Of a DNA stretch of 64,000 bases, positions 1 through 10,351 are shown piece after piece. The translations under genes were made by a program, and so were the position numbers. This DNA comes from Nilaparvata lugens (taxonomy: Eukaryota > Arthropoda > Insecta > Hemiptera > Delphacidae), in contig NC_052508.1 in the NCBI RefSeq assembly GCF_014356525.2, forward strand, positions 55,128,497 through 55,192,496. Direction: 5' to 3'. Each line of letters opens with the position of its first letter. Positions within the stretch are counted from its first letter, which is position 1. The notes beneath the pieces are model-generated. The model was not told where the DNA came from, did not search any database, and was given only the letters and a program-made list of their open reading frames with translations.

Positions 1-411
1 ATAGACCCTGTTTTTATTGTGTTGTATTGTATTGTGTCGGCCTATAAGTCAAATTGTGATATTCTATTGCGGCTAATAAATATATTCTATTCTATTCTAT
101 CATAAACCGCATCTACAATCAATTTTATAATAGCTGAAGAAGTATGCTACTATTGTTCAACAGAACAGAGCCAAATTGGCCTAGCATCGCATTCCATGGT
201 GGTGGCATGGATGTTTAATCATGTTATCAATCACCCACACACTCTCTATCACTCACAGACAGGCAAACAGCTCAATATGTTGGCATCATCGGCAATAAAA
301 AAATAAAATGAAAGAGGATGACCACAAACGTTATCAAAGGGAAGTCTCATGGGTTCACCATCCCATATGTTCAATTAGAACTCGAGGGAAGTATAATTTT
401 ACTGTACTCTG
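1..411 (+). repeat. Direct duplication, copy A (intron of the odorant receptor), with LINE-like tail
   Basis: Near-identical by eye to 3500-3914. The differences are a few substitutions and small indels near 340-385. The first 100 bases (ggctaataaatatattct, then an attct microsatellite) look like a LINE 3' end. The copy ends at the odorant-receptor exon acceptor region, and its last 24 bases equal the start of the 126-bp unit arrayed at 3891-4392. The left end is at the window edge, so the true extent is unknown. Confidence 0.85.
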
Positions 412-424
412 ATTTCATTTGTAG

Positions 425-692
425 CATATATATACATATTGCATATTCTGATCATTATCCCTTTCTCGTTTGAGGGCATTACTGCATGTACGGCCCTATT
501 ACAAAGTGTGAAGAAACTGCTATCAGACTATGAAAACATTCATATTTTGTTGGACGGCATCAAGCATTCACCTGGTTCTTCTCAGGAAAAAGAATTCACT
601 ACTAATGAAAAACAAATTCAAAGAGTCGATAATGAAGAGGATCTAACGAAAAATATGAGGCTCATTGTGAATTATCATCAGTACATAAACAG
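425..692 (+). CDS. Internal exon of an insect odorant receptor (7tm_6 family), partial gene
   Basis: Odorant receptors are seven-pass membrane proteins of olfactory neurons that form ligand-gated channels with the co-receptor Orco. This open stretch starts after a good acceptor (tttcatttgtag, AG at 423-424) and ends at a donor (AACAG|GTAGGC, 692/693). The predicted peptide begins with a hydrophobic helix (YIYILHILIIIPFSFEGITA), then a soluble part (LLSDYENIHILLDG) and ends NMRLIVNYHQYINR. That ending fits the conserved family stretch in which a leucine-rich helix carries a His-Gln pair. The exon enters with two bases of a split codon and leaves with two bases of another. The next exon seen (4577) begins on a whole codon, so the two cannot join directly in frame. 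At least one exon, covering roughly membrane segments 5-6, is missing or outside this interval. Family assignment is by recalled pattern. Confidence 0.6.
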
Positions 693-723
693 GTAGGCCT
701 ACGTTTGTGATGAAGGCACTATA

Positions 724-927
724 GTGTGGTCCACGTTATAATGGCAGTGGATAAAGATAGAAGAATAGCGATGCAAATTCTCTGCATTAATTATATTTCT
801 ACACCGTCAAAAACATAATTGTCATCGTTGTGGACCTAGAAAAGGATAGTACCACCGGCTTTGTCGAATGATAGACAAGGATAGCAAAACCGAAGTTGAT
901 CAAATACTGTCATAACGTGGACCGCAC
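724..927. mobile_element. Small TIR element (MITE), gtgaggtccacgttataa family, short form
   Basis: The terminal inverted repeats read gtgtggtccacgttataatg at the left and cataacgtggaccgcac at the right, flanked by TA on both sides (722-723, 928-929). The TA target suggests a Tc1/mariner-like source. There is no coding capacity. It lies in the odorant-receptor intron. A near-identical copy is at 46927-47137, and longer relatives with the same ends are at 43681-44434 and 55426-55784. Confidence 0.8.
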
Positions 928-1176
928 TATATAATATAAAGATAAAGTATTTATCAGTAGTATTTTACATTTGCAGTATTTATACTGTTTATATAGAGTA
1001 ATTCACATCAGGTGTAACAATAGGTAACTTGTTAACCATTTAACCACTGAAAAAATGGCTGCTAGATGTTGTGTGTTGTAAACTGGGCTCTGTTGAAATT
1101 TTATCAAAATATCTAATGTAAAATGTTTATTAATGATTTTACGGTAGTACTGTACAAATTTAGTGATATGTTACAC

Positions 1177-1639
1177 CAGGGCTCTCCAACCTACGGCCCG
1201 CGGATGGATTTTGTCCGGCCCGCCGAGAGTTATTGCAACAGATTCTAAAAAATATATACTTATACACATTTTTGACAACAACTGTGAGTTCAGTACTCTT
1301 CTCTTACTAGCCACTCCATTTCTTAATAAGTGTAAAATTAGCTGTAAACAAGCAGCGATCAAACATTGTGAGATATTAGCAAATGGTCTGCACGGACTGT
1401 ACATGTCCCTGTTTGAACGCTACAAAGAAGGTGACCTACTTCCATTTTACAGTTCTCTCCCAGAAAAATACTTTAAAAATATAGAAAACCATGCTCAAGC
1501 TATGTTTTCTCTTTTTGGATCTACCTACAAGTGTGAGCAGACATTTTCAAAAATGAAGTTTGTTAATCCAAATAATTTCTTGTCAGATGAATATTTGAAA
1601 TCAATTTCAATGATCGGAACCACAAAGTTTTATGGTTGA
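1177..1639 (+). pseudogene. hAT transposon remnant: terminal sequence plus C-terminal dimerisation domain of a transposase
   Basis: The left end cagggctctccaacctacgg, followed by cccgcgg and cggcccgcc, is the kind of GC-rich terminus found on hAT elements. From about 1240 an open frame runs to the stop at 1637-1639. Its last part (FSLFGSTYKCEQTFSKMK, then a stretch ending LSDEYLKSISMIGT) matches the hAT C-terminal dimerisation region of GTF2IRD2/ZBED5-like transposases, where FGS-Y-CEQ-FS-MK is the signature. The DDE catalytic core and BED finger are absent, and the terminus runs almost straight into the C-terminal part, so this is an internally deleted copy. I did not find the matching right terminus. 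It lies in the odorant-receptor intron in the sense orientation. It is not expected to be active. Confidence 0.75.
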
Positions 1640-2188
1640 ATTTGTGACAGACAGTTTGATCCTAAATGGGCGGACAATTTAAGTGGAAAACAAATTCTCA
1701 CTAAAAATGAGTATTCTCTTTTAGCATGGTTTTATTCTCTTTTATTAGCTTTTTATAAATTCATGCATTGTCAAGTTTTCTTATGAGCTTTTAACACTCA
1801 ATAAATTGGACTTTGTATTAAAATTAAATTAATTCGTTTGTTTCTTGTACACATATGAATATTGTTTTAGTTTATAAAAATAATATTTCTTGTATTTGTT
1901 GTTTCCATTTGAATGTATTGATGGTGAGATTTAATTTTGTAGTAAGAAGGAGTTTAATTCTATGTTAAAATCTATGTCTAAAACAGTTGTGCTTACGAAG
2001 ATTTTTCGATCTGTATTTGTTCAAATTGTTTCATCTTGTATAGTTTCATTTTTTTAGTAACCAAGATTCACAACATTTTAATTTGATATGCTTTTTATTC
2101 ACCAGTTGTAGTCCCATTCATGATTTACATCAAGGTATTAATTTTAAGGAACCGATACCTAACCTTTAGGAACAGGTGGAAACTATCA

Positions 2189-2582
2189 AACAATATGGAT
2201 AAAAATGGTAGTACGCCAACATATATTACAATGCTTACTGTTCTTCAAAGCTAATCCCGATAAAATGGAATTGAGAAGTTCTACAAACACACATAATACA
2301 AGACCAGAGAAAACTCCTATAATTCTGTGTACTTTGTAATTCTGTGTACAAGATCTAGTCAATCTTCGAATGTAGCAAGAAGCAGACTCCACAAGACAGA
2401 TCAAAGCCCCACTATTGCCGCAATCAGACTTATGAATAGGCTTCCCATTGAGATAAGGCAGCTTAATTACAGAAGGTTTAGAAATGTATTAGAAATATCT
2501 CTTGTAAATAATCCCTCATACTCTGTTGAAGAATTTATTGAGAAAATTTTTATTCAAGTGATTTTGAAATGAATAAATAAAA
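2189..2582 (+). pseudogene. 5'-truncated LINE: C-terminal tail of a reverse transcriptase
   Basis: In one frame the region about 2220-2330 reads FKANPDKMELRSSTNTHNTR, the NTR motif just downstream of the RT domain in jockey/CR1-type elements. After a frameshift, 2340-2572 reads RSRLHKTDQSPTIAAIRLMN, then RLPIEIRQ and NNPSYSVEEFIEKIF. This is the familiar tail with the aromatic-S-hydrophobic-EEF ending. The stop at 2570-2572 is followed by aataaataaa. It is a dead 3' fragment with at least one frameshift. The sequence after 2582 belongs to the dispersed repeat that follows. Confidence 0.75.
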
Positions 2583-2605
2583 ATCTGGTGTGGCGCACTC
2601 ACACA

Positions 2606-3424
2606 ACTTTCCTTGCCGTTATGAAAATTGATCACCTGACGCCAGTGTTCTCGCGCATCTCAAGTCTACTTATAAACAAAGATCTTAGCCAGCTGGTGAC
2701 AGGACAATAACGCTGGAGACATACTGCTATCTCTTCATAGATAGCATAGATACATCTGCTATCTCTTCATAGTGTGAATCATTTGATAGAATCAACAGTT
2801 GCCAACAGTTTGCAATTGGATAATCACATTTTCTCGAAATTGAGCTTATTTTCAAGTTTAGGAGAAAATGTTACTGAACATCAATTAATTCTAGAGATTT
2901 TCATGCTCAATCTTTTCCACTCAATTTTTTTTTGTTTTAATTGTATTTGAAGCCTGATAATTGAGAATCTAAAATCAAACTTTGTATAGATGGGGAGGAG
3001 CTTCTGAAATTTTTACAGATATGAGATTTGTGGCAGTTGATAGAGCTCATCAATGACTATTTCAGGTATGAATTTAATCAAAATCGTTGGAGCCGTTTTC
3101 GAGAAAATCGCGTAAAACCCTGTTTTTCACAACATTTTCTCCATTTTAGCCGCCATCTTGAATTGCATTCGATCGAAATTGTTCGTGTCGGATCCTTATA
3201 TTGTAAGGACCTTAAGTTTCAAATTTCAAGTCATTCCGTTAATTGGGAGATGAGATATCCTGTACACAGACGCACATACACTCATTAACACACACACAGA
3301 CCAATACCCAAAAACCACTTTTTTGGACTCAGGGGACCATGAAACGTATAGAAATTTAGAAATTGGGGTACCTTAATTTTTTTCGGAAAGCAATACTTTC
3401 CTTACCTATGGTAATAGGAAAGTA
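2606..3424 (+). repeat. Dispersed repeat with actttccttgcc ends, copy 1
   Basis: It begins actttccttgccgttatg and ends with the inverse (tacctatggtaataggaaag, then ta). Inside is a segment with ttaattt...cggaaagcaatactttcc and a run of cacacac. The inverse copy is at 7158-7918, and a 3' part alone is at 23094-23249. The short inverted ends suggest a non-autonomous DNA element, but no transposase sequence supports a class. The open frame at 3028-3288 falls inside this repeat and is not a gene. Confidence 0.7.
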
Positions 3425-3499
3425 AAAAGGTATCATAGAATATGAATAAGGTGAATTTGAGTCCAATGTACCCACTGTGGCTATCTATTGTTGTGTTGT

Positions 3500-3914
3500 A
3501 TAGACCCTGTTTTTATTGTGTTGTATTGTATTGTGTCGGCCTATAAGTCAAATTGTGATATTCTATTGCGGCTAATAAATATATTCTATTCTATTCTATC
3601 ATAAACCGCATCTACAATCAATTTTATAATAGCTGAAGAAGTATGCTACTATTGTTCATCAGAACAGAGCCAAATTGGCCTAGCATCGCATTCCATGGTG
3701 GTGGCATGGATGTTTAATCATGTTATCAATCACCCACACACTCTCTATTACTCACAGACAGGCAAACAGCTCAATATTTTGGCATCATCGGCAATAAGAA
3801 AATAAAATGAAAGAGGATGGCCACAAACGCTTTTAAAGGGAAGTCTCATGGGTTCACCATCCCATATAAGAGTTCAATTAGAACTCGAGCGAAGTATAAT
3901 TTTACTGTAGTCTG
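3500..3914 (+). repeat. Direct duplication, copy B
   Basis: This is the second copy of 1-411, offset by 3499 bases and including the LINE-like tail (attct microsatellite). In copy A this sequence leads into an odorant-receptor exon. Here it leads into the 126-bp tandem array instead. The pattern suggests tandem duplication of intron sequence at the receptor locus, followed by loss or replacement of the expected exon. Confidence 0.85.
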
Positions 3915-4392
3915 TCAAGTGCGAATCCACCAAATTAAAACGTTCCGCAACTTGTGTCAGGTATCTTTTGTACCTATAAACGCGGAAAACTATCATGGAA
4001 AGTAGATTAGGTTCGGGAAGTATAATTTTACTGTACTCTGTCAAGTGCGAATCCACCAAATAAAAACGTTCTGCAACTTGTGTCAGGTATCTTTTGTACC
4101 TATAAACGCGGAAAACTATCATGGAAAGTAGATTAGGTTCGGGAAGTATAATTTTACTGTACTCTGTCAAGTGCGAATCCACCAAATAAAAACGTTCCGC
4201 AACTTGTGTCAGGTATCTTTTGTACCTATAAACGCGGAAAACTATCATGGAAAGTAGATTAGGTTCGGGAAGTATAATTTTACTGTACTCTGTCAAGTGC
4301 GAATCCACCAAATAAAAACGTTCCGCAACTTGTGTCAGGTATCTTTTGTACCTATAAACGCGGAAAACTATCATGGAAAGTAGATTAGGTTC
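3891..4392. repeat. Tandem array, 4 x 126 bp
   Basis: The units start gaagtataattttactgta at 3891, 4017, 4143 and 4269. The period is exactly 126 and the copies are almost identical. The last copy is slightly short and ends at about 4392. Because 126 is a multiple of three, the minus strand stays open across the array and reads a 42-residue repeat (starting EPNLLSMIVF). I regard that as a by-product of the period, not a protein. It lies about 185 bp upstream of the receptor C-terminal exon. Confidence 0.95.
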
Positions 4393-4576
4393 TACATGAA
4401 CATTGCTGTCACGTGTCTGTGCGGTCAATTGTGAGAATGTGCTCAATCAAATTACGATGGAGATTGGAGACTATCTTCCTGTCCTTTTCAATATATTAAG
4501 TGGTGTGTTCGTATAGAGTCGATACAACTATTTATATTCCACTCAGTTTATATTAGTTTGTGATAATTTGTTACAG

Positions 4577-4750
4577 GATGAGATATTCCGAATACATGTT
4601 GCAGAGTTGTCGTGGATCAACAAGCCCAAGTGGTTCAAACACAGCATGCTAGTCATGATGAATCGAGCTAATGTCGACACTGAAATAAAGCCTTATGGAA
4701 TTTTTGCTCTCATCCTCACAACGTACTTATTGAAACGATTTATTATCTAA
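4577..4750 (+). CDS. C-terminal exon of an insect odorant receptor (7tm_6 family)
   Basis: This last exon follows an acceptor (tttgttacag, AG at 4575-4576) and runs for 57 codons to a TAA at 4748-4750. The peptide DEIFRIHVAELSWINK, then WFKHSMLVMMNRANVDTEI and KPYGIFALILTTYLLKRF, has the family's C-terminal layout. That layout is the Trp after the short helix, the KxSMLVMMxRA segment, the K-x-Y-G turn and a final hydrophobic helix (membrane segment 7). Most receptors carry a few more residues after this helix, so the extreme C-terminus may be shortened. Start and frame are set by the acceptor and by continuity of the motif. The upstream partner may be the exon at 425-692, but their phases are incompatible without another exon. 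Whether this is a functional gene, a gapped gene with an unseen exon, or a pseudogene cannot be decided here. Confidence 0.78.
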   Translation, partial: DEIFRIHVAELSWINKPKWFKHSMLVMMNRANVDTEIKPYGIFALILTTYLLKRFII

Positions 4751-4771
4751 TTAGAAACGTTTCTAATTATC

Positions 4772-4777
4772 AATAAA
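4772..4777 (+). promoter_or_regulatory. Candidate polyadenylation signal AATAAA
   Basis: A canonical AATAAA lies 22 bases after the receptor stop codon. A gtggttttttg stretch follows at about 4781. The distance is short but acceptable for an insect gene. Confidence 0.4.
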
Positions 4778-4784
4778 TCAGTGG

Positions 4785-4870
4785 TTTTTTGACAATTTAT
4801 TAGTCTTTTTCATTCAATATGAATAATACTTACCACAATATCAACTTCTCAACTACACAAAAAGTACAAA
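4785..4870 (+). repeat. Dispersed repeat fragment (Penelope-like?)
   Basis: The block ttagtctttttcattcaata to acacaaaaagt recurs almost unchanged at 39878-39948, where it lies beside a ccggtttcggttattacacc motif typical of Penelope-like repeats. It sits directly after the receptor 3' end, so a transposable fragment may form part of the 3' flank or UTR. Confidence 0.5.
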
Positions 4871-7157
4871 AATGTCAGTCACTTCCCTAATAATAATTTA
4901 TTCGTACTCATAAGAAATGAGCATATTCTAGATGACGGACCCATTATTAGCCTCATACATTATAAGTAATCTACTGAAGGCCGTAGAAGTTAATTTTGTG
5001 GATGTACCATTTATACACTTTACTGAATGTCAGATTCCTAAATTGTGTCCATCGTTTTGAATAATAAAATCAATCTGGACATACTGGAGTCATTCTAAAG
5101 TAGGAGTAGTGGAGTCATTCTACCCTTTCTCTTGTTTTTTCATTAGTAGACCTAAGCTTGGAATGAGTAATTGATTAAAATAACTTATCCTGTATGCGCC
5201 TCTCTTATTCTCAAACAAGATAAGCTATCTTCTGATGTAACGAAAAAGTACAGGAATCTAACAATTGGAAGCCAAAAAATGTCTCAGATTACAACTACAA
5301 ATTAAGTAAAGTTAGCTATCAACGAATAATATCATTGATTGAAGTTGTTATCCTTCGTTACTAGTGAAACTTCATCATCTCAGTAGCTGTAATTAACTCG
5401 CCATCTCCAATCAAGGGGAACATGGATTATAATTTTATAATTATTTTATTTTCTTGTTTGCTGAGCTGATTAACGCTTATCGTCACCCCAATTTTCAAGG
5501 GAATTTTCAACCACCGTACTAAAATTTATTTGCCCATAATACCACCTCACTTAGTGCCACAACCAATAAAAAATTCGTGCTCAGTGTTTCCAACGCTTTG
5601 TTACCACTTTTATTGGTTAAATTGAATGAGGAAATACATTTTTTAACACTGTTCGGTTTGAACAATCAACAAATTGATTGAGTACAGTGAATGATTCAGA
5701 GACTATATTATTCCATCAATGTATGATCCTATAATATTATTCAATCGAGTGGAAATGATAATATTATGTCGCACTTCCCTCACAGAGAACCTTGTAAAGG
5801 ATACAGGAATTGGTTTGCCTAACTAACATACTTGGGACACATAATAAGCTTCGGTTGACGTGTGAGGTTCTTTGAACCTTTGGATTTCTGAATCCGACCC
5901 TTCAAAACATAAACATTAACATCATCATCCTTCACAGAGAAGAAACTACTCCGATATACCCTGATATATCAACAAAACATCTCAACTAGAAGAAAGTGAG
6001 TTTTTATTGGCGGATAACTTGAGATGGAGGCCCTTGAGACAACCGTTCAATAATTCCAGGATTAATAGCACTCTACATTGTAGTTATACATCGGATACAT
6101 TATTCAATACCTTACGCTATATGGTTAAGAGTCCTCCGCAAACGAATTATTTCAATAGCAGTAGCAATCGATCAAATCCTATTTAGAAAAACTAGCGCAG
6201 CCGTGGCAGGAAAACATTCGTCTTGTTTTTTGTGGTGAGACTAGAACTGCCACAGGATAGACGATAGACATGTGGTTGTACACTGGTCTATTAGAAAATA
6301 CTCTGTACATCCTGCACTTATTATTGAAGGATAAGAAGAGCCAGGAAAGGAAGGATATTGGTGGTAATCTGCACGGCACGAGGTCCATCAAGATCCTCTT
6401 TGTTGTTGACGACCTCCTCTCTCTCGAGATGATGATCCCACAACTTACAACTCTTCGTGGTCTGTCGAGGTCAATTACAAGAGTGACCAGATGTCAAGTA
6501 GACACCTGTTGCACCTCTCGCACCTGTCTTGCTCTTGCACCTTCCAGTGTAGGAGAGGGAGCATCACATCACATCCCAATGATAGCTTGTGCTGGTAATT
6601 TAGAAGTAGTACTCCGAGTATGCTGGGTTCCCGGCACACCTGTGTGTGTCCAAAGGCTTACCTGCTGCTGTTTTTCAGGCATCGTTTTCCACAATTGTTT
6701 ATGTCGATCGTAATATTTGCGGGTCGCTTGTTTGGGTGTGTGAAAATTAGAGAAAAAAGTACTTTCTATCAAGTACTTCGAATATTCATTTGTCTCTGGT
6801 AATAGTGTGAACGTGTGTGTACACAGGTAGCGAGCACACACCATCTGACTCCCTTCATGTCTGTTAGTGAATAATTGGAGTGATAACCTGAAGGACTCAA
6901 ATTGAAAAAGGAAACTGAAGAGCATTGTCTTTTGTTTCCAGATTAGAATAGACAGCTGAAAACACATCTGCACAATGTCTTGAAGAAGTGATGACAATGC
7001 TGGACAATATCTGATTTGTGTTTTGGGAGTTATCACACAAACTGTCTGTCTTGCGCCGACCATTGTTTTCAGCTATCTCAATTTTGATTCTGACTTATCT
7101 ACCCATACGGAGTAAACTTTGAAGCTTTATTGAGTCACATATTTTCATTTATTTATT
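4871..7157. other. No gene recognised
   Basis: AT-rich sequence. A slightly GC-richer part (about 6180-6700) has short open frames on both strands, including a 164-codon minus frame at 6569-7063 with no recognisable domain. A 45-bp block at 7096-7140 (acccatacggagtaaactt...) recurs at 8670-8712. Confidence 0.4.
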
Positions 7158-7289
7158 ACTTTCCTTGCCCTATTACCATAGGTAAGGAAAGTATTGCTTT
7201 CCAAAAAAAAATCAAGGTACCCTAATTTCAAGTTTTCTATACGTTTCAAGGTCACCTGAGTCCAAAAACATGATTTTTGGGTGTTGGTC

Positions 7290-7323
<34 letters not shown>

Positions 7324-7918
7324 TATGTCTTTGAACACGATAACTCCATTCTTAATTAACCGATTGACTTGAAATTTCATAAGCCCTATCGACTGACATG
7401 AGTCTCATTTCTGGGAAAATTGCAGGAGCTCCATAATATTCTTGAGAAAAATGGCGGATAATTACTAAGAAAAACATGTTTTTCACGATTTTCTCAAAAA
7501 TGACTTGACCGATTTTTTTCAAATTCATACCCTGTATAGTTTATTTATCAGCTCTATTAACTGGCATGTTTCCTTTTCCCAGTCTCCTTTTTGTGGGAAA
7601 CTAATAGGGTGTCCACCCCATCCCTGAGAAATAGACTTTGTCGTGCATGAGGTAGGTAGGTAGAGCAGTTCATAAAAAGAACACATAGTCTAGATATTTC
7701 ATCTGTAGAACAGCAGTTTTGACGACTAGAAAAATATCATCGAATTTCACAATATTTACACAAAGGAAAAAGTACTCTGAAAACAATTATATATATAAAC
7801 ATATTATACAGTAGTCTGATCGTAGTTTCAAATATGTTGCTGCCAATCGTCATAATGTTATTCCCCTATATTATTCTCCTTTAAGAATGGGGCTTACAGT
7901 TCAATGAGCAAGGAAAGT
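7158..7918 (-). repeat. Dispersed repeat with actttccttgcc ends, copy 2 (inverted)
   Basis: This is the reverse-orientation relative of 2606-3424. Both ends, the ggaaagtattgctttcc hairpin region and the ggtaccctaatttcaag segment are conserved. A gt microsatellite (7291-7328) has expanded where copy 1 has a short cacacac stretch. The outer flank, which on the minus strand reads ctggtgtggaacactcacac, also matches copy 1, so homology runs beyond the inverted ends on that side. Confidence 0.7.
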
Positions 7919-10280
7919 TGTGTGAGTGTTCCACACCAGATTTTTTTCTTATTTACAATGCAAATGACACTAATGTGCTATTTTTCTTCCAAATTTATAT
8001 GTGACAAAGTCCAAGATAAGGTTAGAATTTCACGTGTACAATTTTTAAAAAATTTTAGTCCAAAATAAACATGAAAACTATAAATTTTGAATGTAGATGG
8101 CTTGAATTAATAAATTGATTAGAAATATTCCTCTCAATTACCACTTGTAAGAAATAATATTGAGTTATTTAAGAAAATTTGGAACCATTCAAGAAACACA
8201 AACTTGTAAACACTAAACTCAGCTGATATATGATTATAATTACAATAATTATTATTACAAGTTGATGATTTCAAAATCCGTTCTCCAGCCAAGGGTACAA
8301 TGACTTAAAGATAATCCGAATATGACTATAAATATAGCCTTCATAGCCCAGGGGACTCAATAGTTTAATCAAGGTAAAAATAATGTATTTAATTTATGAG
8401 CAATCTGGAGTAGACCAGAAATGTTATGAAGTGTTCAGGTACTACCCAGTAAGTGGTGCCACCTACTTGCAGAATTGAGAACTACAGCAGTAGCTGTTCC
8501 AATCCATCAATCAGAAGAGAGTATGGGGAGCTGGGAGGCGTGGCTTGCTACCATTGGTCCGTTATTCTTACGCTATGATCTGGGTGTTCTCTATCATTCG
8601 TGCTCTTTTCAAGTAGAGTTTTGGAAGGAAGGATATTCTTCAGTATAATTTCCAAAAAATTGACCCATTGACCCATTACCCATATAGAGTAACCTATAAA
8701 GCTTTATTGATTCACATATAATTTATTATCAGTTGCTACGGATTTGAAAACCAGTACCATAAGAATAAGCAAGTTTTCCAACCCGGGGGCACACCAGTTT
8801 ATAATTTGTCTGGTTTCTGCCATTGAAGAAATATTGGTGATGACAATACAAATTTAAATGATCTACGTAATATTTGAAAATTGATCTAAAGATTTAGATT
8901 AAATTAATCTAAATTTAAATTGATAACATTTTGATATGTGCCGGGCACTCTCTTTAATTCAGGCCTTTTCCCAAGTTATAATAGTAAATTTAATACGCAA
9001 TAGACTAGAGCCATTATTGTAAGTGAGTTAGCAAAATAAATTATTTTCTCCCTCTATTATGAACGGCCATGACTTCGAGTTTCCCATGATAGATATTTAA
9101 AAATTGTGGCTCCGAGTCGTCGAGGAATGTAGATTATGGAATTATCTCTAAAACTTAGCCTTCTTGTCGCGACATAAAATGCGATAAGTTGGAAAACAGC
9201 AAGCATTGAAATTATAACAAACTACCGATTTTTGCAGTTACTATTTGGTCCAAAGGCTGTAGAAGCCACGCGACGATTGGTCAAATCGATTCCATTCGCC
9301 CAATAGGAGACCTGTTTCTAAATACAGTAGTGGGGATTCCCCAGTCGAGAGACCAGATTACGTTTCGGAGGACACTTTGCTAGGAGCACTACGAGAGTAA
9401 AGATGTAGTCATTATGTTTCGCCCTTTTTGGGCAAGTTTATAAGTTTATATCATTAGTTAATGTAGGAGCTAGTTTTATTTTTATTAAAGTTTAAATTTT
9501 CTAGTAGTGCCATGTCCTGAAAAGTTTAATTGTGTTTCTTCATCATGTACGAATAATTGTTTCTTCAAATAACCGCTAAGGTACGTAAACTAAGGTTAAA
9601 ATATAATTTAGAGAAATTAATTAATTGAAACTTCAATCAAAAGATTTTATCAACAAAGCCTGTTATTTTTCTAGTTAATAATATTGATTGAGAATAATCC
9701 TTTTGATTTTATTAGTGATGGAAGATACTTATAAATTTTTTCTAAAGAAGTATAGAAAGTTTTCAGTTACGTTACATTTGAGTTATTGTTTCTGGAGATA
9801 TATTATCGTAGAGTATTGCTGAAAGTCAGGAAGCTAGCCTTTAAATTGGAATGAAATTTTAAGATTATGTTCATATTGAGTTTATGACATTTTTTAATTT
9901 ATATTTTTCAGACTCTGTTTTCTTATGTCATCAAGGCTTTTGAATGATTTAGTAAATTTTTTATGATAGAAATCTTAATAGATGAAGAAGAAAGTTTTTC
10001 TTCTCCAGGAAATTAATATTAATGAATGTTCAAATTTTAATACAATTAAATTATTTTCTATGTGTCTACTAATTTTATTTAATTAAAGGTGAATCTTATA
10101 AGGCAAACATTATCTTTCCTTAAAGTGAAATTTTCAATATTTTTTTCTTTTATTGTGTTATAAAGTGTCTTGTTTTATTAGGTGATAAATTCATAATTTC
10201 AGTTGATACTAGTTTTGGACTTGTATTTGTAGGTAAATCAAATCATAAACTCTGGAATGTTCATTTTTAATTAAGGTTCT
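7919..10280. other. No gene recognised; possible promoter-like GC-richer patch near 9230-9420
   Basis: Mostly AT-rich. At 9230-9420 the sequence becomes GC-richer, with two CCAAT-type words (gattggtc, cccaatagg) and the motif ggggattccccag. The patch would suit a promoter or 5' UTR, but no open reading frame confirms a gene. An LTR reading was considered and not supported. Confidence 0.3.
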
Positions 10281-10351
10281 GAGCAGTTTTGGGCGAATGC
10301 CCGTTATTTACACTTGGATTGCGTCCTATAGTTCATAAATAATAAATAAAA
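10281..10351 (+). mobile_element. LINE 3' tail
   Basis: gagcagttttgggcgaatgc, then ccgttattta and an aataaataaaataaa tail. The same 3' UTR signature (cagttttgggc/t...cctgtt... then repeated taaa) occurs at 37250-37337 (+) and 35638-35770 (-), so the three are 3' ends of one LINE family. Confidence 0.55.

Noticed and set aside
3874..4446. 190-codon minus frame made of 42-residue repeats
   Set aside because: It is explained by a 126-bp tandem array whose period is a multiple of three. There is no domain or splice context.
6569..7063. 164-codon minus frame
   Set aside because: No recognised domain, no clear exon boundaries and a mixed composition. Length alone is not enough.
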